Positions 1-11,496 of a stretch of 64,000 nucleotides of DNA are shown here, piece after piece; position 1 is the stretch's first letter, and the number at the start of each line of letters is the position of its first letter. Source of the DNA: Leptobrachium leishanense. Taxonomy: Eukaryota > Chordata > Amphibia > Anura > Megophryidae. The stretch is from assembly GCA_009667805.1 (NCBI GenBank), contig CM019065.1, forward strand, positions 153,920,101-153,984,100, read 5' to 3'. The notes under the pieces were generated by a model. The model was not told the DNA's origin, ran no database searches, and worked only from the letters and a program-made list of their open reading frames with translations. Position numbers and translations under genes: made by a program.

Positions 1-413
1 TCCGCGCATCCACGAGGTAGGGCCTCTCCACCAGCACGATAAATCATCTCAACTTTAGGCTCCAGACACTCCTCAGCTCGGTCAGGAGGCAAAGCTTCCA
101 CAAAATCCCCCGGGCTGTCTCCGTCATCCTCTCCATCACATCTCTCCTGGGCCGCCCCCCAAAGCGGACGGTGGACCAGCGGCGCAACACTCCGAACCCC
201 AACTCCACACTCCGCACCCTCAGCGACAGCAGTCAGATCCTCAACATCGGGTGTAGGTAAGTCCTCTTCCGATACGCAGGGGCGGGAGGTCAGCGGCTCT
301 CTGCATCTCCTCAGCACTGCCATCATTTGGCGCCAGGTCCCCTTCGTGAGTGGGCCCAGGCCATCCCCCTCCAGCAGCGCTAGACAGGCCTCCAGGCCCT
401 CAATCGCGGCCAT
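1..413 (-). CDS. Open reading frame of the L1-ended retroposon, C-terminus off window
   Basis: Starting at the ATG whose complement is at 411-413, 137 codons are open to the window edge with no stop. The start falls at the same place in the second copy (10036), where the first residues again read MAAI-GL-ACL. The visible protein is acidic (many Glu and Asp) with a short basic stretch, and it shows no cysteine cluster, RT motif or obvious coiled coil. I do not recognise the family. It does not resemble the L1 ORF1 at 62.6 kb. The long open frame, and the shared start in two diverged copies, argue that it once encoded protein. The alternative is an open frame by chance in GC-rich sequence. Confidence 0.5.
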   Translation of the reverse strand, partial: MAAIEGLEACLALLEGDGLGPLTKGTWRQMMAVLRRCREPLTSRPCVSEEDLPTPDVEDLTAVAEGAECGVGVRSVAPLVHRPLWGAAQERCDGEDDGDSPGDFVEALPPDRAEECLEPKVEMIYRAGGEALPRGCA

Positions 414-840
414 TTTCACATCACTGCGGGGAGGGGGGACGAACCGGCGCCCAAACTCACCAGCCTCGTGTGTCTTCTGCAATCCGTCCCAAGTGAATGG
501 GAGACTGGGGCCCTGCATCTCCGCTACTCCCCTCACGGACCCAGCTAGGGAGGCTTCCTCAGGGGGGCACAGCAAGTAGGTGATTGGGGTCGAGGGGCAG
601 GCCGCAAGATGGCCGCCGGCAGCAACCTCCATCATAAAATGCCCGGTAATCAGCTGTCTCCGGTCCGGTGGGGGGGCAGAACGGACCCCGGACATCACAC
701 CTCCGATGGCCAACTACTCGGGGATCCCCGCGTGCTGTTTCCAACAGCAAAAAGCCTTCATAAAGATCCCTAAGAGAGAGGACGGGCCGGAGCTCCACAG
801 GCACGCGTCCTCTCCCTTCAGCAGCCAGCCACGCCCCCCC
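1..840 (-). mobile_element. Non-LTR retroposon with L1-type 5' end, 5' portion
   Basis: Read on the minus strand, this begins at about 840 with GGGGGCGTGG, runs through a GC-rich leader, and enters an open reading frame that continues past the window edge. The stretch around 300-430 is clearly homologous to 9950-10050, where a second copy is complete and ends in poly(A) with a 12-bp target duplication. That identifies the class as a LINE-mobilised retroposon. The same GGGGGCGTGG start is seen on the L1 at about 62537. The element cuts into a CAGGG-family DNA element whose 3' half resumes at 841. The 3' end and target duplication lie outside the window. Whether it is a full L1 or a short dependent element cannot be decided here. 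Confidence 0.7.
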
Positions 841-1330
841 ATTTGACAGGTTTAAACATTTGAATCCCATGGTTTTCAATGTAAAAAAATCCGTTTTTAT
901 CAAATTTTTATTCAACGAGTTTTTCATTTCAATTGCAGCTAAAGGTCTTTATTTATTTTAAAAGAAATATGCCGAATTATTATGATTTATTTTTTTTAAA
1001 AAAACGTAGGTTCTTTTTATTCTGCATCAGACCTTTTTATTGTTATTCATAGGACCTTATTTTTATTATTTCCGTGCATTATTTTTTATTTAAAATGCAT
1101 TTTAAAAGTTGTGTTTTTGTTTTCTTTTAGATAGCATTCGGCTGGTCGTCGGCTGCGTTTGGTGGTTTATTTGATTCTGTGATTTTTCTGTGGTTTTCCA
1201 GATGAATTTGGCAGATCGATTCAGTGCACTTTGGGGACCCTGCAGTGAATGCTAAATTCGCCGCAGGGTCAGCGAATGGGGTCGCCAAAGGAGAGAACAC
1301 TGAAATTTCGTTGCTCTCTGAATAACCCCT
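841..1330 (+). mobile_element. CAGGG-family DNA element, right part
   Basis: This carries the central AT-rich module and right terminal module seen in the complete copies: an 'aggtttaa...gaatccca' block near 846, then a G/T-rich block, then 'gcactttggggaccctgcagtgaatgct', and finally CTCTCTGAATAACCCCT, ending at 1330. The left half is missing because the retroposon at 1-840 lies there. No transposase is encoded. Confidence 0.75.
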
Positions 1331-1429
1331 ATAGACTATTCATCAGTAAATTCCATAATAAGCAGAGCAGTACTGACCTCTGCTGGCCAATGTGTTCATT
1401 TAAAAAATAGTTACCTTCTAATAAACTTC

Positions 1430-2237
1430 CAGGGTTATTCAAAGAGATACGAATTGCTGGTTGAAAGGTAACCGAACGCTGAAATTCAGCGTTCGGTTAC
1501 CTTTCCTAGCCATTCGGCTATTCAGAGAGCAGGCAGTTTGCCAAATGTTGGTGAATTGCCTGCACATACGGTTCGAGGGCAGAGAACTCCCCGTAGAGAA
1601 GCAATGCTTTGTCTATTCAGAGAGCAAAAACCAGCAGTGAAAAGTTGCCGAAATGCCCTGCCATTCGTTGGTTTCATTCAAAAGGTTTATTCAGGCGAAT
1701 CCCATTGGCTTCAATATTAAAATTCAGGATGTTTTAGGCATTTTTTGGTATTTGTTTGCAAACATTTTTTTTTGTGTTTTTTTTTTAAACTGTTTTTTGT
1801 TTTTTCTGTAACAGTCCTTTTTATTATCATTCATCGGGTCTTATATGTAAATTTCAGACATTTTCATTCTGTAGTTTCTTTGCAAACAGCGTTTCACTTT
1901 TCAAACATTCAAGCGTACTGTTTTTTTTTTTTCCACTCCATTCGTCTGCGGTGTCGGGTTTTTCTGGCAGCTGCTCTGCGCTGTGATCGTCGGCTCGTCG
2001 GGTTTCTCCGGCATATTTGACGGGGTTAATCCAGATGTTTTTGCGGATTTCGGTGTGCGTTCGCCCTGGTTTTGTGGTGAGTTTTCGGCGGCTTTTCCCT
2101 GCATTACGACGGCCCTGTGGTGTTTGCTGAATACACCGCAGGGTCGCCGAAATGGGATCGCCAAATCGCACCGAATTGAAGAGAACGAAAAGTCACCGAA
2201 CGTGCGGTGACTTTTCGATTCTCTTTGAATAACCCTG
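1430..2237 (+). mobile_element. CAGGG-family non-autonomous DNA element, full length
   Basis: Ends are CAGGGTTATTCAAAGAGA on the left and its complement on the right (808 bp). Near the left end (about 1467-1507) lies a near-perfect palindrome with 20-bp arms around AACGCTGAA-TTCAGCGTT. Near the right end (2188-2219) is a second hairpin built on GAAAAGTCACCG. Internally, the terminal motif TATTCAGAGAGC recurs twice (about 1510 and 1613), as transposase-binding repeats might. The flanks (TTC and ATA) do not match, so the target duplication is lost or one end was exchanged. No transposase frame is present. Confidence 0.85.
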
Positions 2238-2762
2238 ATAGAAATGTTTCTACATCATTGTTTCTTTTCAATTAATTGCCACATTCTGTTAATTTGAGGA
2301 AGCAATATTTGTGACACTTAATCGAAGCTCCTAAAAACCAAATGTGAGAATAATAAAAATTATAACAAATAAAGCTATTATTTCTGCAAATGTCACAAGC
2401 ATTGTTTGGGCAATATAAGAATCTCTCACCAACTCTCAACCCCTTCATCTTCTTTTTCCATGTGAAAAAGGGGAAAAGAGATTAGTTTATCAAACGCATC
2501 TTCACCTCCCGTGTGCGGTCACTTCATCCTGGGCTCGTACCCCCTGCTGCCCCCCTTTGTCAAGTTTCTGGCCAATCACCAAAAAAATTAAATATCTTTA
2601 TTTGGTGTTGCTGATATCTTACATGTGCTTTGTTTTTCTCTTGTATGTTTAGTTAAGAAATTATTTTACTCTGTGTGATCCATTGTGTGATCCTTTGTGT
2701 TGTAAACCGCCCCCAAGTATCTTTACTTCACTTTGTGGCAATGGCCATAAAATGGAGTCTAT
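2238..2762. other. Intervening sequence, no feature recognised
   Basis: AT-rich sequence between two CAGGG copies. There is a purine-rich stretch near 2460-2490. No open frame of note, terminal repeats or RNA gene could be recognised. Confidence 0.5.
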
Positions 2763-3626
2763 CAGGGTTATCCAAAGAGATTCGAAAAGTCACCGCACGT
2801 TCAGTGACTTTTCGTTCTCTTCAATTCGGTTCCTTTTGCCGATCCCATTTCGGCGACCCTGCGGTCTATTCAGCAAACACCACAGGGTCCCCGAATTGCA
2901 GGGAAAAGCTGCCGTAAACCCGACGAAAACTAACCGCAAAACCCAGCGAATGCACGCCGAAAACCCGCAAAAACATCTGGATTAACCTGCCGAAAACCAC
3001 AGAAAAACCCGAACAGGAGCAACCGAAGCAGCCGAAGCAGCTGAGACCACAGACGAGGGAGGTGAATAAATTAGCAAAATAGTTTGTATGAATGTGTGAA
3101 AATGAAACGCTGTTTGCAAAGAAACTAATGAGCGAAAATGTCTGAAATTTGCATATGAGGTCCAGGGAATGATAATAAAGTAAACTTTTTAAAAAAAAAT
3201 CGGACTTTTTAAAAAAAAAAAATTAAGAAATATGCTTAAAGTATCCTACAAAATCTATAAATAAAGAGACTCTTTACTGCAGAATTTTATAATGAATGGT
3301 TTATTAGATATTGATTAAAATGGGAATATTTTTAACATTGAAGTCTATGAGATTCTCCTGAATTAACTTGCCGAATTAAACCACCGAATGGCAGGGCATT
3401 TCGGGAACCTGTCACTGCTGGTTTTCGTTCTCTGAATAGCCGAAGCAGTGCTTTTCATGGGGATTTATCTGCCCTCGAACAGGCACCGTATGTGCAGGCA
3501 ATTCGCCAGGATTTGGCGTATTGCCTGCTCTCTGGATAGCCGAATGGCCAAGAAAGGTAACCGAACGCTGATTTTCAGCGTTCGGTTACCTTTCTCAAGC
3601 AATTCGGATCTCTTTCGATAACCCTG
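2763..3626 (-). mobile_element. CAGGG-family non-autonomous DNA element, full length, inverted
   Basis: This is the same family as 1430-2237 in the opposite orientation (864 bp). The flanks are TAT at 2760-2762 and TAT at 3627-3629, a perfect 3-bp target duplication. The right-end hairpin (GAAAAGTCACCG type) is at about 2783-2813 and the left-end palindrome (GGTAACCGAACGCTG type) is at about 3556-3594. The interior is AT-rich with poly(A) runs near 3190-3225. It has no coding capacity and must use a transposase supplied in trans. A 3-bp duplication is compatible with PIF/Harbinger-like or CACTA-like transposases, but I cannot assign the superfamily. Confidence 0.88.
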
Positions 3627-3843
3627 TATGGGTCAATCAATGTCCCAAATCTCATTGAATTGTGTGGGATGTTTTCAAAGGACACCGCCACCTGGTGGAT
3701 TAGTAGTCTTTAAAAAATTCCCTGTTTTATCTTAATCAGCTGTCAGATCTTATCTCGTGTAGCCTGAAAAACAATAGCCCCTGCAGCCTTATCTTATTAC
3801 CTGTTAAGACACCGAAGTAAAGAAAAACCTTTGAAAAGTTTAA

Positions 3844-5081
3844 CCCTTTCGCTGCTGAGGCTTTTCCCGCCCCTATGCTGAGGTCATTTTTACCTGTTTT
3901 GCGCATCATGTTTAAACGTGTTTTGAAGGCTTATTTTAGTATATGACCCAGACATATTATATATCGTTCTTTCCGTCAGACTCAGTAGATTCATAATATG
4001 TCATTATTATATGTATACGTTATGTCATGTCTGTATATTATAACAAAAAATGCAATAAAATATGTATTTTCAATAATTTACAATGTGTAAAGTGTTTTTT
4101 TCCACATTTTAACATGCGAGCAATTGCGGTTATATTTTGTATGGGGTGCGCTTGTTAAAAAAATTAGAGATGGGGTCTCGTTACATTTTTTTTTTGGGGA
4201 AAATGACACTATTTTTAACAAACGCACCGCATACAAAAATCGTTAGTGCAGCATCATTGTTCACATTATAATTGAAATGGGAACAATATTGCTGCATTAA
4301 CAAACCAAAAAAAATAAAAAAAAAGTGTTTATTTATTTTTTTTTAATTTTTATTTTTAATTTTTTTTAATTTTTATTTTTCATTTTTTTTTTTTTTTACA
4401 AAATTTTTCACTTTCATGTTTGGTATCGTTGGAACGGCCATGCTCTGGCCGATCCAACGATACCAAAATTTAACCCCTAGCTGCCACGGATCGGGAGATA
4501 GGGAGTTCCAATGAACTCCCTATCTCCACAGTTGGTGGCAGTTAGGGGTTAAGTCTAGGACTGGCGTCATCATGCTACGCACGATGACGCCAGTCCTCTG
4601 GGGGAGTTCCCGGAGGCTTGGCCGACATCCAAGATGTCGGCCAGCTCCGGGAAAGGATCGCGAACCGGCGCTTTTCAGCGCCGATTCGCGATCCAGCTCC
4701 CCAGGGGTTAATGCCAGGCATCATTTGGAAGGGCAGGCTGTGCCCTTCCAAATGATGCCTGGGTTAACCCCCTGTGCGCCGCCGATCGGGAGGGAGAGAG
4801 GTCCGAAGGATCCCCCCCCTCCCTTTCAGGCGCCTCCTCCGCACATGCGGGGGGGCGCCTGAATTAGGTGTCATCGCGCCCCCGCGATGACACCTAATTC
4901 TGGCGGCTGCTGGTCCGGATGCCGGGCTGACATCCAGGATGTCAGCCCGCACCGGAGGGGCCAGCGATCGGCCGGAACCCGGCCGAACGCTGACCCCGAT
5001 GGGAGGACGCGCTCAGCGCGTCCTCCGCATACCAGCGGGACTGCTGAGGACGCGCTGAGCGCGTCCTCAGCAGTGAAGTGG
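3844..5081. mobile_element. piggyBac-like MITE (Uribo-type ends) flanked by TTAA
   Basis: The element is bounded by TTAA at 3840-3843 and TTAA at 5082-5085. Its ends are CCCTTTCGCTGCTGAGG on the left and the complement of CCACTTCACTGCTGAGG on the right. From family knowledge, piggyBac elements duplicate TTAA, and the Xenopus Uribo elements begin with a CCYTTTSMCTGCCA-like end, which these resemble. No transposase is encoded. The left half (3844-4417) is AT-rich and the right half (4418-5076) is a row of GC-rich hairpins. A diverged relative lies at about 55.51-56.86 kb. Kolobok also uses TTAA and is the main alternative. Confidence 0.8.
4418..5076. repeat. Array of consecutive distinct hairpins
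   Basis: At least ten back-to-back inverted repeats occupy about 660 bp. Examples are 4418-4468 (stem TTTGGTATCGTTGGA), 4472-4550 with a nested stem at 4495-4526, 4557-4596, 4619-4643, 4656-4692, 4708-4765, 4829-4862, 4862-4901 (GGTGTCATCGCG), 4922-4946, 5004-5026 and 5045-5070. Stems are 10-25 bp with loops of a few bases. Each stem differs from its neighbours, so this is not one repeated unit. Confidence 0.85.
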
Positions 5082-5140
5082 TTAAAAATCCGAAAAATCC
5101 AATCGAACCGAAAAAAAAAAAAAATCGGTGCACAAGCCTA
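5082..5140. mobile_element. Possible terminal fragment of a hAT-type element
   Basis: Read on the minus strand, the segment starts TAGGCTTGTGCACCGATT, followed by a T-run and a TCGGTTCGATT motif. This is the style of the other hAT ends in the window (TAGGGATGCACCGATA and TAGGAACCTGC with TCGAAT repeats). Only one end is visible, directly beside the piggyBac-like MITE, which may have inserted into it. Assignment is tentative. Confidence 0.35.
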
Positions 5141-6944
5141 GTAAATGTTCCAGCATGGGGGGAAAAAATCAACAAAATGGTAGGGAGAAAAAAAAAAGCT
5201 CTACTTTCATTTATTTTTCCTTTTATGTGCAATTACTTCAAAGAAAAAAAACAGCAGCATTTATTTTATAAAGTGATTTTGTTTTTAATGCAGACACAAT
5301 CTGGTTACAGCTTATGTAATTGGTAGTGTTCCTTTTAAGCATTCCCAGTAGATGGACCATACTGCTGTGTCACAGCAAGCCATGACATGAGTGGCCACTT
5401 GGGGTGCCACAACCCCCCCCCCCTCCCTAAAATTGCAGCAAAAGTAACAATTTTCAGTAGGATCCTTTTTGATTTGTGATACTTTTATTGAAGAAAAAAA
5501 AACCTCATTGTAATGGATGTCCTCCAGAATAAGTACGTACACTGACAACAATTATGGGCTGTTATATATTACATAGCGCTGTATAACTGGGGCCAGGAAT
5601 AGGAATAGATGAGATTTGAGTGACATGACAACAGATGGTTGGTAGTGACATCACTCTATTTATAGACAGTCCAAACTGACCAATATGAGGTTCTATACTT
5701 GCTTATGCTGCAGATTTGTTCTTGGAACGCTCTGCCCCTAAACAGCTGAATTACCCTGTAAGAAAATGATGGATCTGAGTAGAAAATTGAATAGCTGTAT
5801 TTTGTATGTATATAAACACCTTGTTTTCCATCGGGAGACACACATACACATTTACACACACGCATTCACACCCGGACACGCACTCTTCCCCACGCACACA
5901 CTTGGCAACTTTCACGAAAGCTGAAACCGTCATGTCCATTTTCACTGCATTTAATAGTCATTGTTGCAACTGAACATCTGACTTCTGAGGCTCAGGGAAT
6001 AAACACCTTTTTTTTTAATAATCCTCGTCTGTAAGTAAAGACTCTTTTTAAGTAGCGCACTGACCTTTCTTATTGATGTACTTATGGCGAGCCAAAACCC
6101 AAAGACCTGAAGACGATAAGTTATCATAAGGGTTATTGCTTATTATGGTGAGATTTTATATGGGCTAAGTTGTAACCAGGGCTGGACGGTCAAAGAAAAA
6201 AAAAAGAAAATTGACCTTGGACTTTTTCCACCCTGCCCCACTTTAATTATGCAAAGAGGCACAGGCCCCTCTCATTCTGATCCACCTCCCATCTCCTTCA
6301 CTGTCCATTCTGGCCTGCAGGCTGCACCAAGACACTCAGCAAAATCTCAGCTGCTCTGTTCCGAATGTGTCCGAGTCCTGCTGCTGACCTCCGACTCCAT
6401 CAGCTTGACCGCGCCCATTGGCCTCCTCTTCTGTGTGTAACGAGTAACAGTGTGATGTACTGCACGCGTCTCAGCGTGCCGCACATCACGCGAGTCACTC
6501 GCACTGGAAGGGGTGGTGCCAATGCAGCATGCAGTCCCCAGCCACATGTTATGTAAATGGCTGGCACATTGCGGCGCTTGGGCCGCAGCGGTCCGTGGTC
6601 ATACAGACAAGCTCCGGATTCGGATTCCGAGTGTTTGAGCTGTTGATTAGTAAATTGCACCGCAGACGCAGACGGCAGGCCAAACACAATCACGAACTGG
6701 GAGAACTGAGGAAGTTCTCACCTCACCCAGTGAGGCAAGAGCAGAGTAACCCAAGCAGAATAGGTGGAAAAGAGTCAAGCTCTGGTTCTTCTTCCTTCTG
6801 TTCTTGGGTCTGGTGGCATGACACTTTACGAGTTGTTAGTGTATAAAACAGCCACTTTATGGACTGGTAATAATTTGCCTCTTTCTCTTTTTACTGCTTT
6901 CATACTTTGACTATCTTGTCAAAGGATCCTTTTCTGGACATATA
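5141..6944. other. Intergenic sequence without recognised genes
   Basis: Mixed-composition sequence. There is a CA-rich stretch at 5840-5900 and several A-runs. Small open frames at 5.3-5.9 and 6.2-6.85 kb overlap on both strands, have no recognisable motifs, and look like chance. No terminal repeats or RNA gene were recognised. Confidence 0.5.
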
Positions 6945-7733
6945 GGGCAATATTACAAAATTGGTGCTAACTTAACCAGCACTGTTGTAGATTTAACAAT
7001 TCCATAAACTATGGGCACTATTACGCTCTTAATGGTCACATATCTGAGCGTTAACGCTAGCATTAAGGGGACTTTAACGCATGCCCCCCCATATTACAAC
7101 CCTAGCACTAAGGGGTTAAAAACATCTGTTACCGCAGCGGTGATTGCGCGAGCTTACGCTGTGCTCCCTATACTTAACATGGGGAGCGCAAAGTCCTAAA
7201 GCTAATTGCCACACCGATGTAATGAAAAAGCTAGAAGCTGGTGCCAAACTGATTTCAATTCTGCAGAATCAGTAAGCACCAGCTAAAACCGCACCCCAAA
7301 AATCAGATACTCCCACGGTACGTACGGTGGCCCAATCCGCCACTTCTGGCCACTGGGAGCAGAGTGAGACTGGGGACAAACAGTCCCCTGTCTCCCTCCG
7401 GGAATCACTATGTGGCCCTGCACGATCTCACAGCCTTGCAGTACAACCCTCCATAGAGCCCTATGGACTCCAGGAGGTGTTACCCGTGGCAGTGCAGAAG
7501 CGCTGCAGCGAGTATCAGGGAGTGTTAGCATTGCATTGCAGGGCAGGCTGCTGAATTAGCCCCTGCCCCATAATATGGTGCTAAAACAGGGACGATTTAG
7601 GAAAACCTGCAGGCACAGGTTTTCCCCATTAGCGCCACATATTACCACCTATTTTGTGATATATCCCTATATAATGGCTCTGGTAAGTTTACACAGCTCT
7701 GGTTAAGTTAGTACCAACTTTGTAATATAGCGC
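6945..7733. mobile_element. GGGC-family MITE, copy 1
   Basis: The left end is GGGCAATATTACAAAATTGG and the right end is the complement of GCGCTATATTACAAAGTTGG; the inverted repeat extends about 35 bp to AACTTAACCAG. Both flanks are ATA (6942-6944 and 7734-7736), a 3-bp target duplication. An internal block reading CTCCCTATACTTAACATGG (about 7164-7182) is shared with copies at 42.5 and 59.3 kb. No protein is encoded. Confidence 0.8.
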
Positions 7734-9117
7734 ATAACTGTTCTCTGCACAAGTCCAAGCATTTACTTGACACTTTGATTGTTCTTACAAAATTTGTTGA
7801 TGTCATTATTGGGAAGTGAGAATATTAGTTTTCATATGATTATTTTATCAGTTCAGTTGTTTTTACTCAAGTGAACATCAATAACAAGTGATTACTCATT
7901 TAACTGACACCATACAATAGATTAATTGGTAAACATGCTTATGATAGGCATCATTATCATTCAATTCCGCTTAGTAAACATTTTCACAAAATCATGGTGC
8001 AGGGCAGTATCTCCATTGATTTGCCATCAGCTAAAGGATAAACTGGTCATCCTGCTTTATTAATTACTGGTCTTCTGGATACGAAAAAAAAAGATTTTAT
8101 AGGGCTCAGATGCCTGGCTCTGTTGAGTGTGTTGCACAGTTTTAGGTGACACTCCTCCCAGGCACCAGGCCATCAATGGATAGCCTTGTTCCCCCCCCCC
8201 CAAAACAAAAGAAGGTTGCAAATCATAAGATTCTGCCAACTTTATCTGTTACAACACAGCAAACCTTTAGCGAGTGAATGTGCCTACCATAACCAGACCT
8301 CCCAGGAGGCCAGATTAAACTTCCTGAGTTTTATTACTCCTCCATGGTCTCCTCCTACAGCTTTGGACACAGAAATCAAACCATAGAAATCAGAAAGAAT
8401 TCATACAGGATTCAGCAATCTGGTTTACTGCTAAGAAGGAATGCAGGTTCATTCTCAGTCACTGCACACGCAGATGGATGCCAGCCGCTGTAATTGGCTG
8501 TTGCTAATTAATATAGGCTCATAACGAATATGGGGTTAATAGCAATAAGTGGATATAAAGATCAGTCTGGAACATATTATTGCTCCATTATGTGGAATGT
8601 TTAGGTTAACCACAGGTTCCACGAGCAGAGATCTCTGGCAATTTTTGGGATTGAGTGAAGTTGGCAGATTTTGTAAAATGGATTTCTATAAGTTTACACT
8701 AATTACTAACATAATTCTAAAAGCTGATACTCCGTTATACTGATGTAATTTGGATATTGTATCCCTTTAGCTGTGTATTTTTAATGGGTTTAGATTATTC
8801 TGAATTGTCATGCCTTTGGGAGCATGTTCTTGTAGTAGGGGTAAATTAATTAGTTTAAGGTTTCAATTGTAGACAAAAGTGCGGAAGAATCGCCAAAGGG
8901 CTAGTTCTCTATGTATGTGAAAAACAAACCTCTATAAATCACATTATTAGTGGTATTATTTGAGGAAACAATTTATAAGTGGAATTTGAATATGTTAAGT
9001 GGACACTCTAGGCATTATGACCATTCACCCCGGGATTCTGCCCACTTTGGAAGTTGTCAATCAGTTTTTGCTAATAAGCTTTTCATGATTCAGGTCAATA
9101 ATTGAGCATTACTGAAT
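7734..9117. other. Intergenic sequence with a dispersed homologous segment
   Basis: No gene recognised. About 7890-8045 is homologous to about 42955-43115: both contain TAAACATGCTT, a GATAGG-ATCATTATCA motif, and GGCAGTATCTC before a CATCAG motif, in the same order and spacing. In both places the segment lies just downstream of a GGGC-family MITE. The remainder is AT-rich with no long open frame. Confidence 0.5.
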
Positions 9118-9516
9118 AACCATTGGTTCCTTTTTTTTTTTTATATTTAAGATTTTTATTTTGAAAAATAATGGTCACATAACGACCTGCAAGGTTGGCC
9201 TCGCAGGGCCAAAAGGCAAGCACATATAATAAACGCATGAAGCAATAAGGAGGGGGGGTCTCAAGAAAGCATCTATACGTGCAAAGATAAGGGGTGGCGT
9301 ATTTCTCAGTGAAAGTCCTCAGAAATGTTTTTGTCAAAAACGAGCAGAGTCCTCAAAAAGAAGTGTCACATAAACAAGGGGGCAAGTCTCAAAAGGGAAC
9401 AAAAAAGGCACTTCTGACAAGGGTTAGGAAGAAGGGCATAGGGGGGGCACAGAGATTAAACATCATGGGAGAGTGGGGGCACTGGGATGCCAAACAGGCC
9501 TGTTATCAAAGACGCC

Positions 9517-10036
9517 TCAGCCAGTATCCATCCAGAAACTTGTGGTTGCAGCTTCCCCAAGCACAACCACGGCATCCAGGGCTCTTCGAGCAGTATCAGC
9601 CGCGGTATAGGCCGCCCCTCGTGGCCGTGATCCCATCAGCGCCACCCTGGGGTACAGTGCGCCAGCCGCGGGGGGCACCACTGCCTCGGGCATCTCGAGG
9701 TAACCGCTATCCCGCTCAGCTGCTACCTCCGCATCTCTACTCCGGATGATCAGCGCCTCTCCAGCAGCTGGAACGGACTCCGCGCACCGCGTGAGAGGAG
9801 CCTGCTCCCAGTCGTCTTCCACATCTCCCGGCTCAGCGTGGACAACCTCCTTGTCCATCTCCTCAGCACGGTCTGCTGAGTATAACCGCCACCGGATCAC
9901 CACCGAGGGCCTCCTGCTCTTCCCTGCAGCTCCTCAACGCGGCCATCATCAGGCGCCGTGTTCCCTGCGTAAGCAGGCCCGAGTCATCCTCCCCCAGCAA
10001 TTGCAAGCAGGCATCTAGGCCTGCGATCGCGGCCAT
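9517..10036 (-). pseudogene. Frameshifted reading frame of the L1-ended retroposon
   Basis: The frame starts at the ATG complementary to 10034-10036 and matches the start of the frame at 413. It stops near 9877, but an overlapping frame (9903-9517) continues the resemblance, including a D-R-A-E-E segment found in the first copy. A single frameshift near 9880-9905 would explain this. Total coding length would be about 170 residues, acidic, with no recognisable domain. The protein is unknown to me. Confidence 0.45.
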
Positions 10037-10392
10037 TTTCACATCGGGGGGGAGGGGGTACGGGCCGTCACAAATTCCTCATCGCAGCTCCTGGCTCTGG
10101 CACTACAACCAGCGTAGCATCTAGGGGATGGGGGCCCTCCATCACCCCGGCTGACAGCAGGCATCTGCCCGGCAAAGATCTGTACACAAATCCGGGAGGC
10201 AACGTAGTAATCCGGGGAACAGGCCCCAAGATGGCCGCCGACAGAGGTCCTCAGCCAAGGACCCGGCAGTCCAACTCGTGTCTCAGCTCCGGAGGGGAGG
10301 CAATAAAGGCTCCAGAGAATGCACCCTTATGGCCAGCCGCCCAGGGACCCCGTAGATTGTAATCAGCTGAAAGGGTCTCCCAGAAAAACCCT

Positions 10393-11496
10393 TGCAGCGC
10401 TCACTCCCGGTAGGAGCCGCTGAAAATGAGCCACGGGTCAGTCTCCCCGCACTAGGGAATAAATATACTCCAACACCGCTGTGAGTTTTTATCATTTAAA
10501 TAGTTTACTAAAATAATAGGCAGACGTTGAGACACGGTATTCACAGATATTATTACAGTACTTTCGTATTGCGGTAAAACGCGTAGCGGAAAAGAAACGA
10601 AACACGAGGCTTCGTATTTCGGAAGAATAAAATATTCGCAACCCAACAGAAAAATATATGCAATTACTCAATAGTTCGGAAAAACAGAGACACGTAGCGA
10701 ACCCCAAAATACAATCTCTTCGTATTACGATAAACGCGCAGCGGAAAAGAGAAAAATATGTATTCGGAACGTATCTTTAACCCCCGTTCCGATTCGTAAC
10801 AGAATGAGTCCTGCACAGGTTAAGTCCCGGAATGTAAAAGGTGTGTATGTGTGTATGGTACCCGGGTACTGTTCAACTGGCCAGTGAATTTACTTGAGGA
10901 ATGTCTTCGACTAGTCAAGTTGGGGCCCTGTGGACTTTAAAGAGAAAACAGCAGCGTGTCCTTTAATCACAAAACAGCCTTGGAGGCCTCTCACCCATCC
11001 GACGATTGCTTTAGGCTCCGCTGACCCAGGACGTCTCTCCGCTCGATTTTGACTGGGGATACTAGTGGCCGGATCCGTTGTCTGACTTTATGCAGCTTGT
11101 CCAGCTCACCGCCTGCTCTCCGTACCCGATCAACTCGCGGTGACTCCTCACTCGAGGTCTTCGGTTCCTCCGGTCTGCAGCAATTCCTGGATTCTGGCAA
11201 GTCTCCTTCTCCTCAGGTTGAGTGACCCAATAATGACTGACCGGTCTCACTCAGGCTCTGGCCTAGGCCCTCTCGCGATCTCTTCAGTGCGTCTGCTTTC
11301 TCTCGTTCCCTGGCGCGCTCTGGCGCGTTCTCCACGAGGTGGAGGATGTAAGTGTCCAGTCCCCACCCACTTCCTGTCTCCTTGCAAAGCATGCCGGGAA
11401 ATGTAGTCCCAATGTCCAGTGTATCTAATCGCGACTGTCTCCATCTTGTGGCCAAAAATAGGTAATGCCACAGCAAGATTTTAACACAGCGCTACA
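10393..11496 (-). mobile_element. Solo LTR of Gypsy-A
   Basis: About 1.10 kb matching the Gypsy-A LTR in inverse orientation: the right end reads CACAGCGCTACA and the left end TGCAGCGCTCACTCCCGG. Flanks are CCCT on both sides (10389-10392 and 11497-11500), the 4-bp duplication typical of every Gypsy-A insertion here. No internal region remains, so it arose by recombination between two LTRs. It sits inside the retroposon at 9130-11572 and is therefore younger. Confidence 0.92.

Noticed and set aside
559..927. 122-codon minus-strand frame upstream of the retroposon reading frame
   Set aside because: It crosses the boundary between the retroposon leader and the neighbouring CAGGG element, so it cannot be a genuine gene of either.
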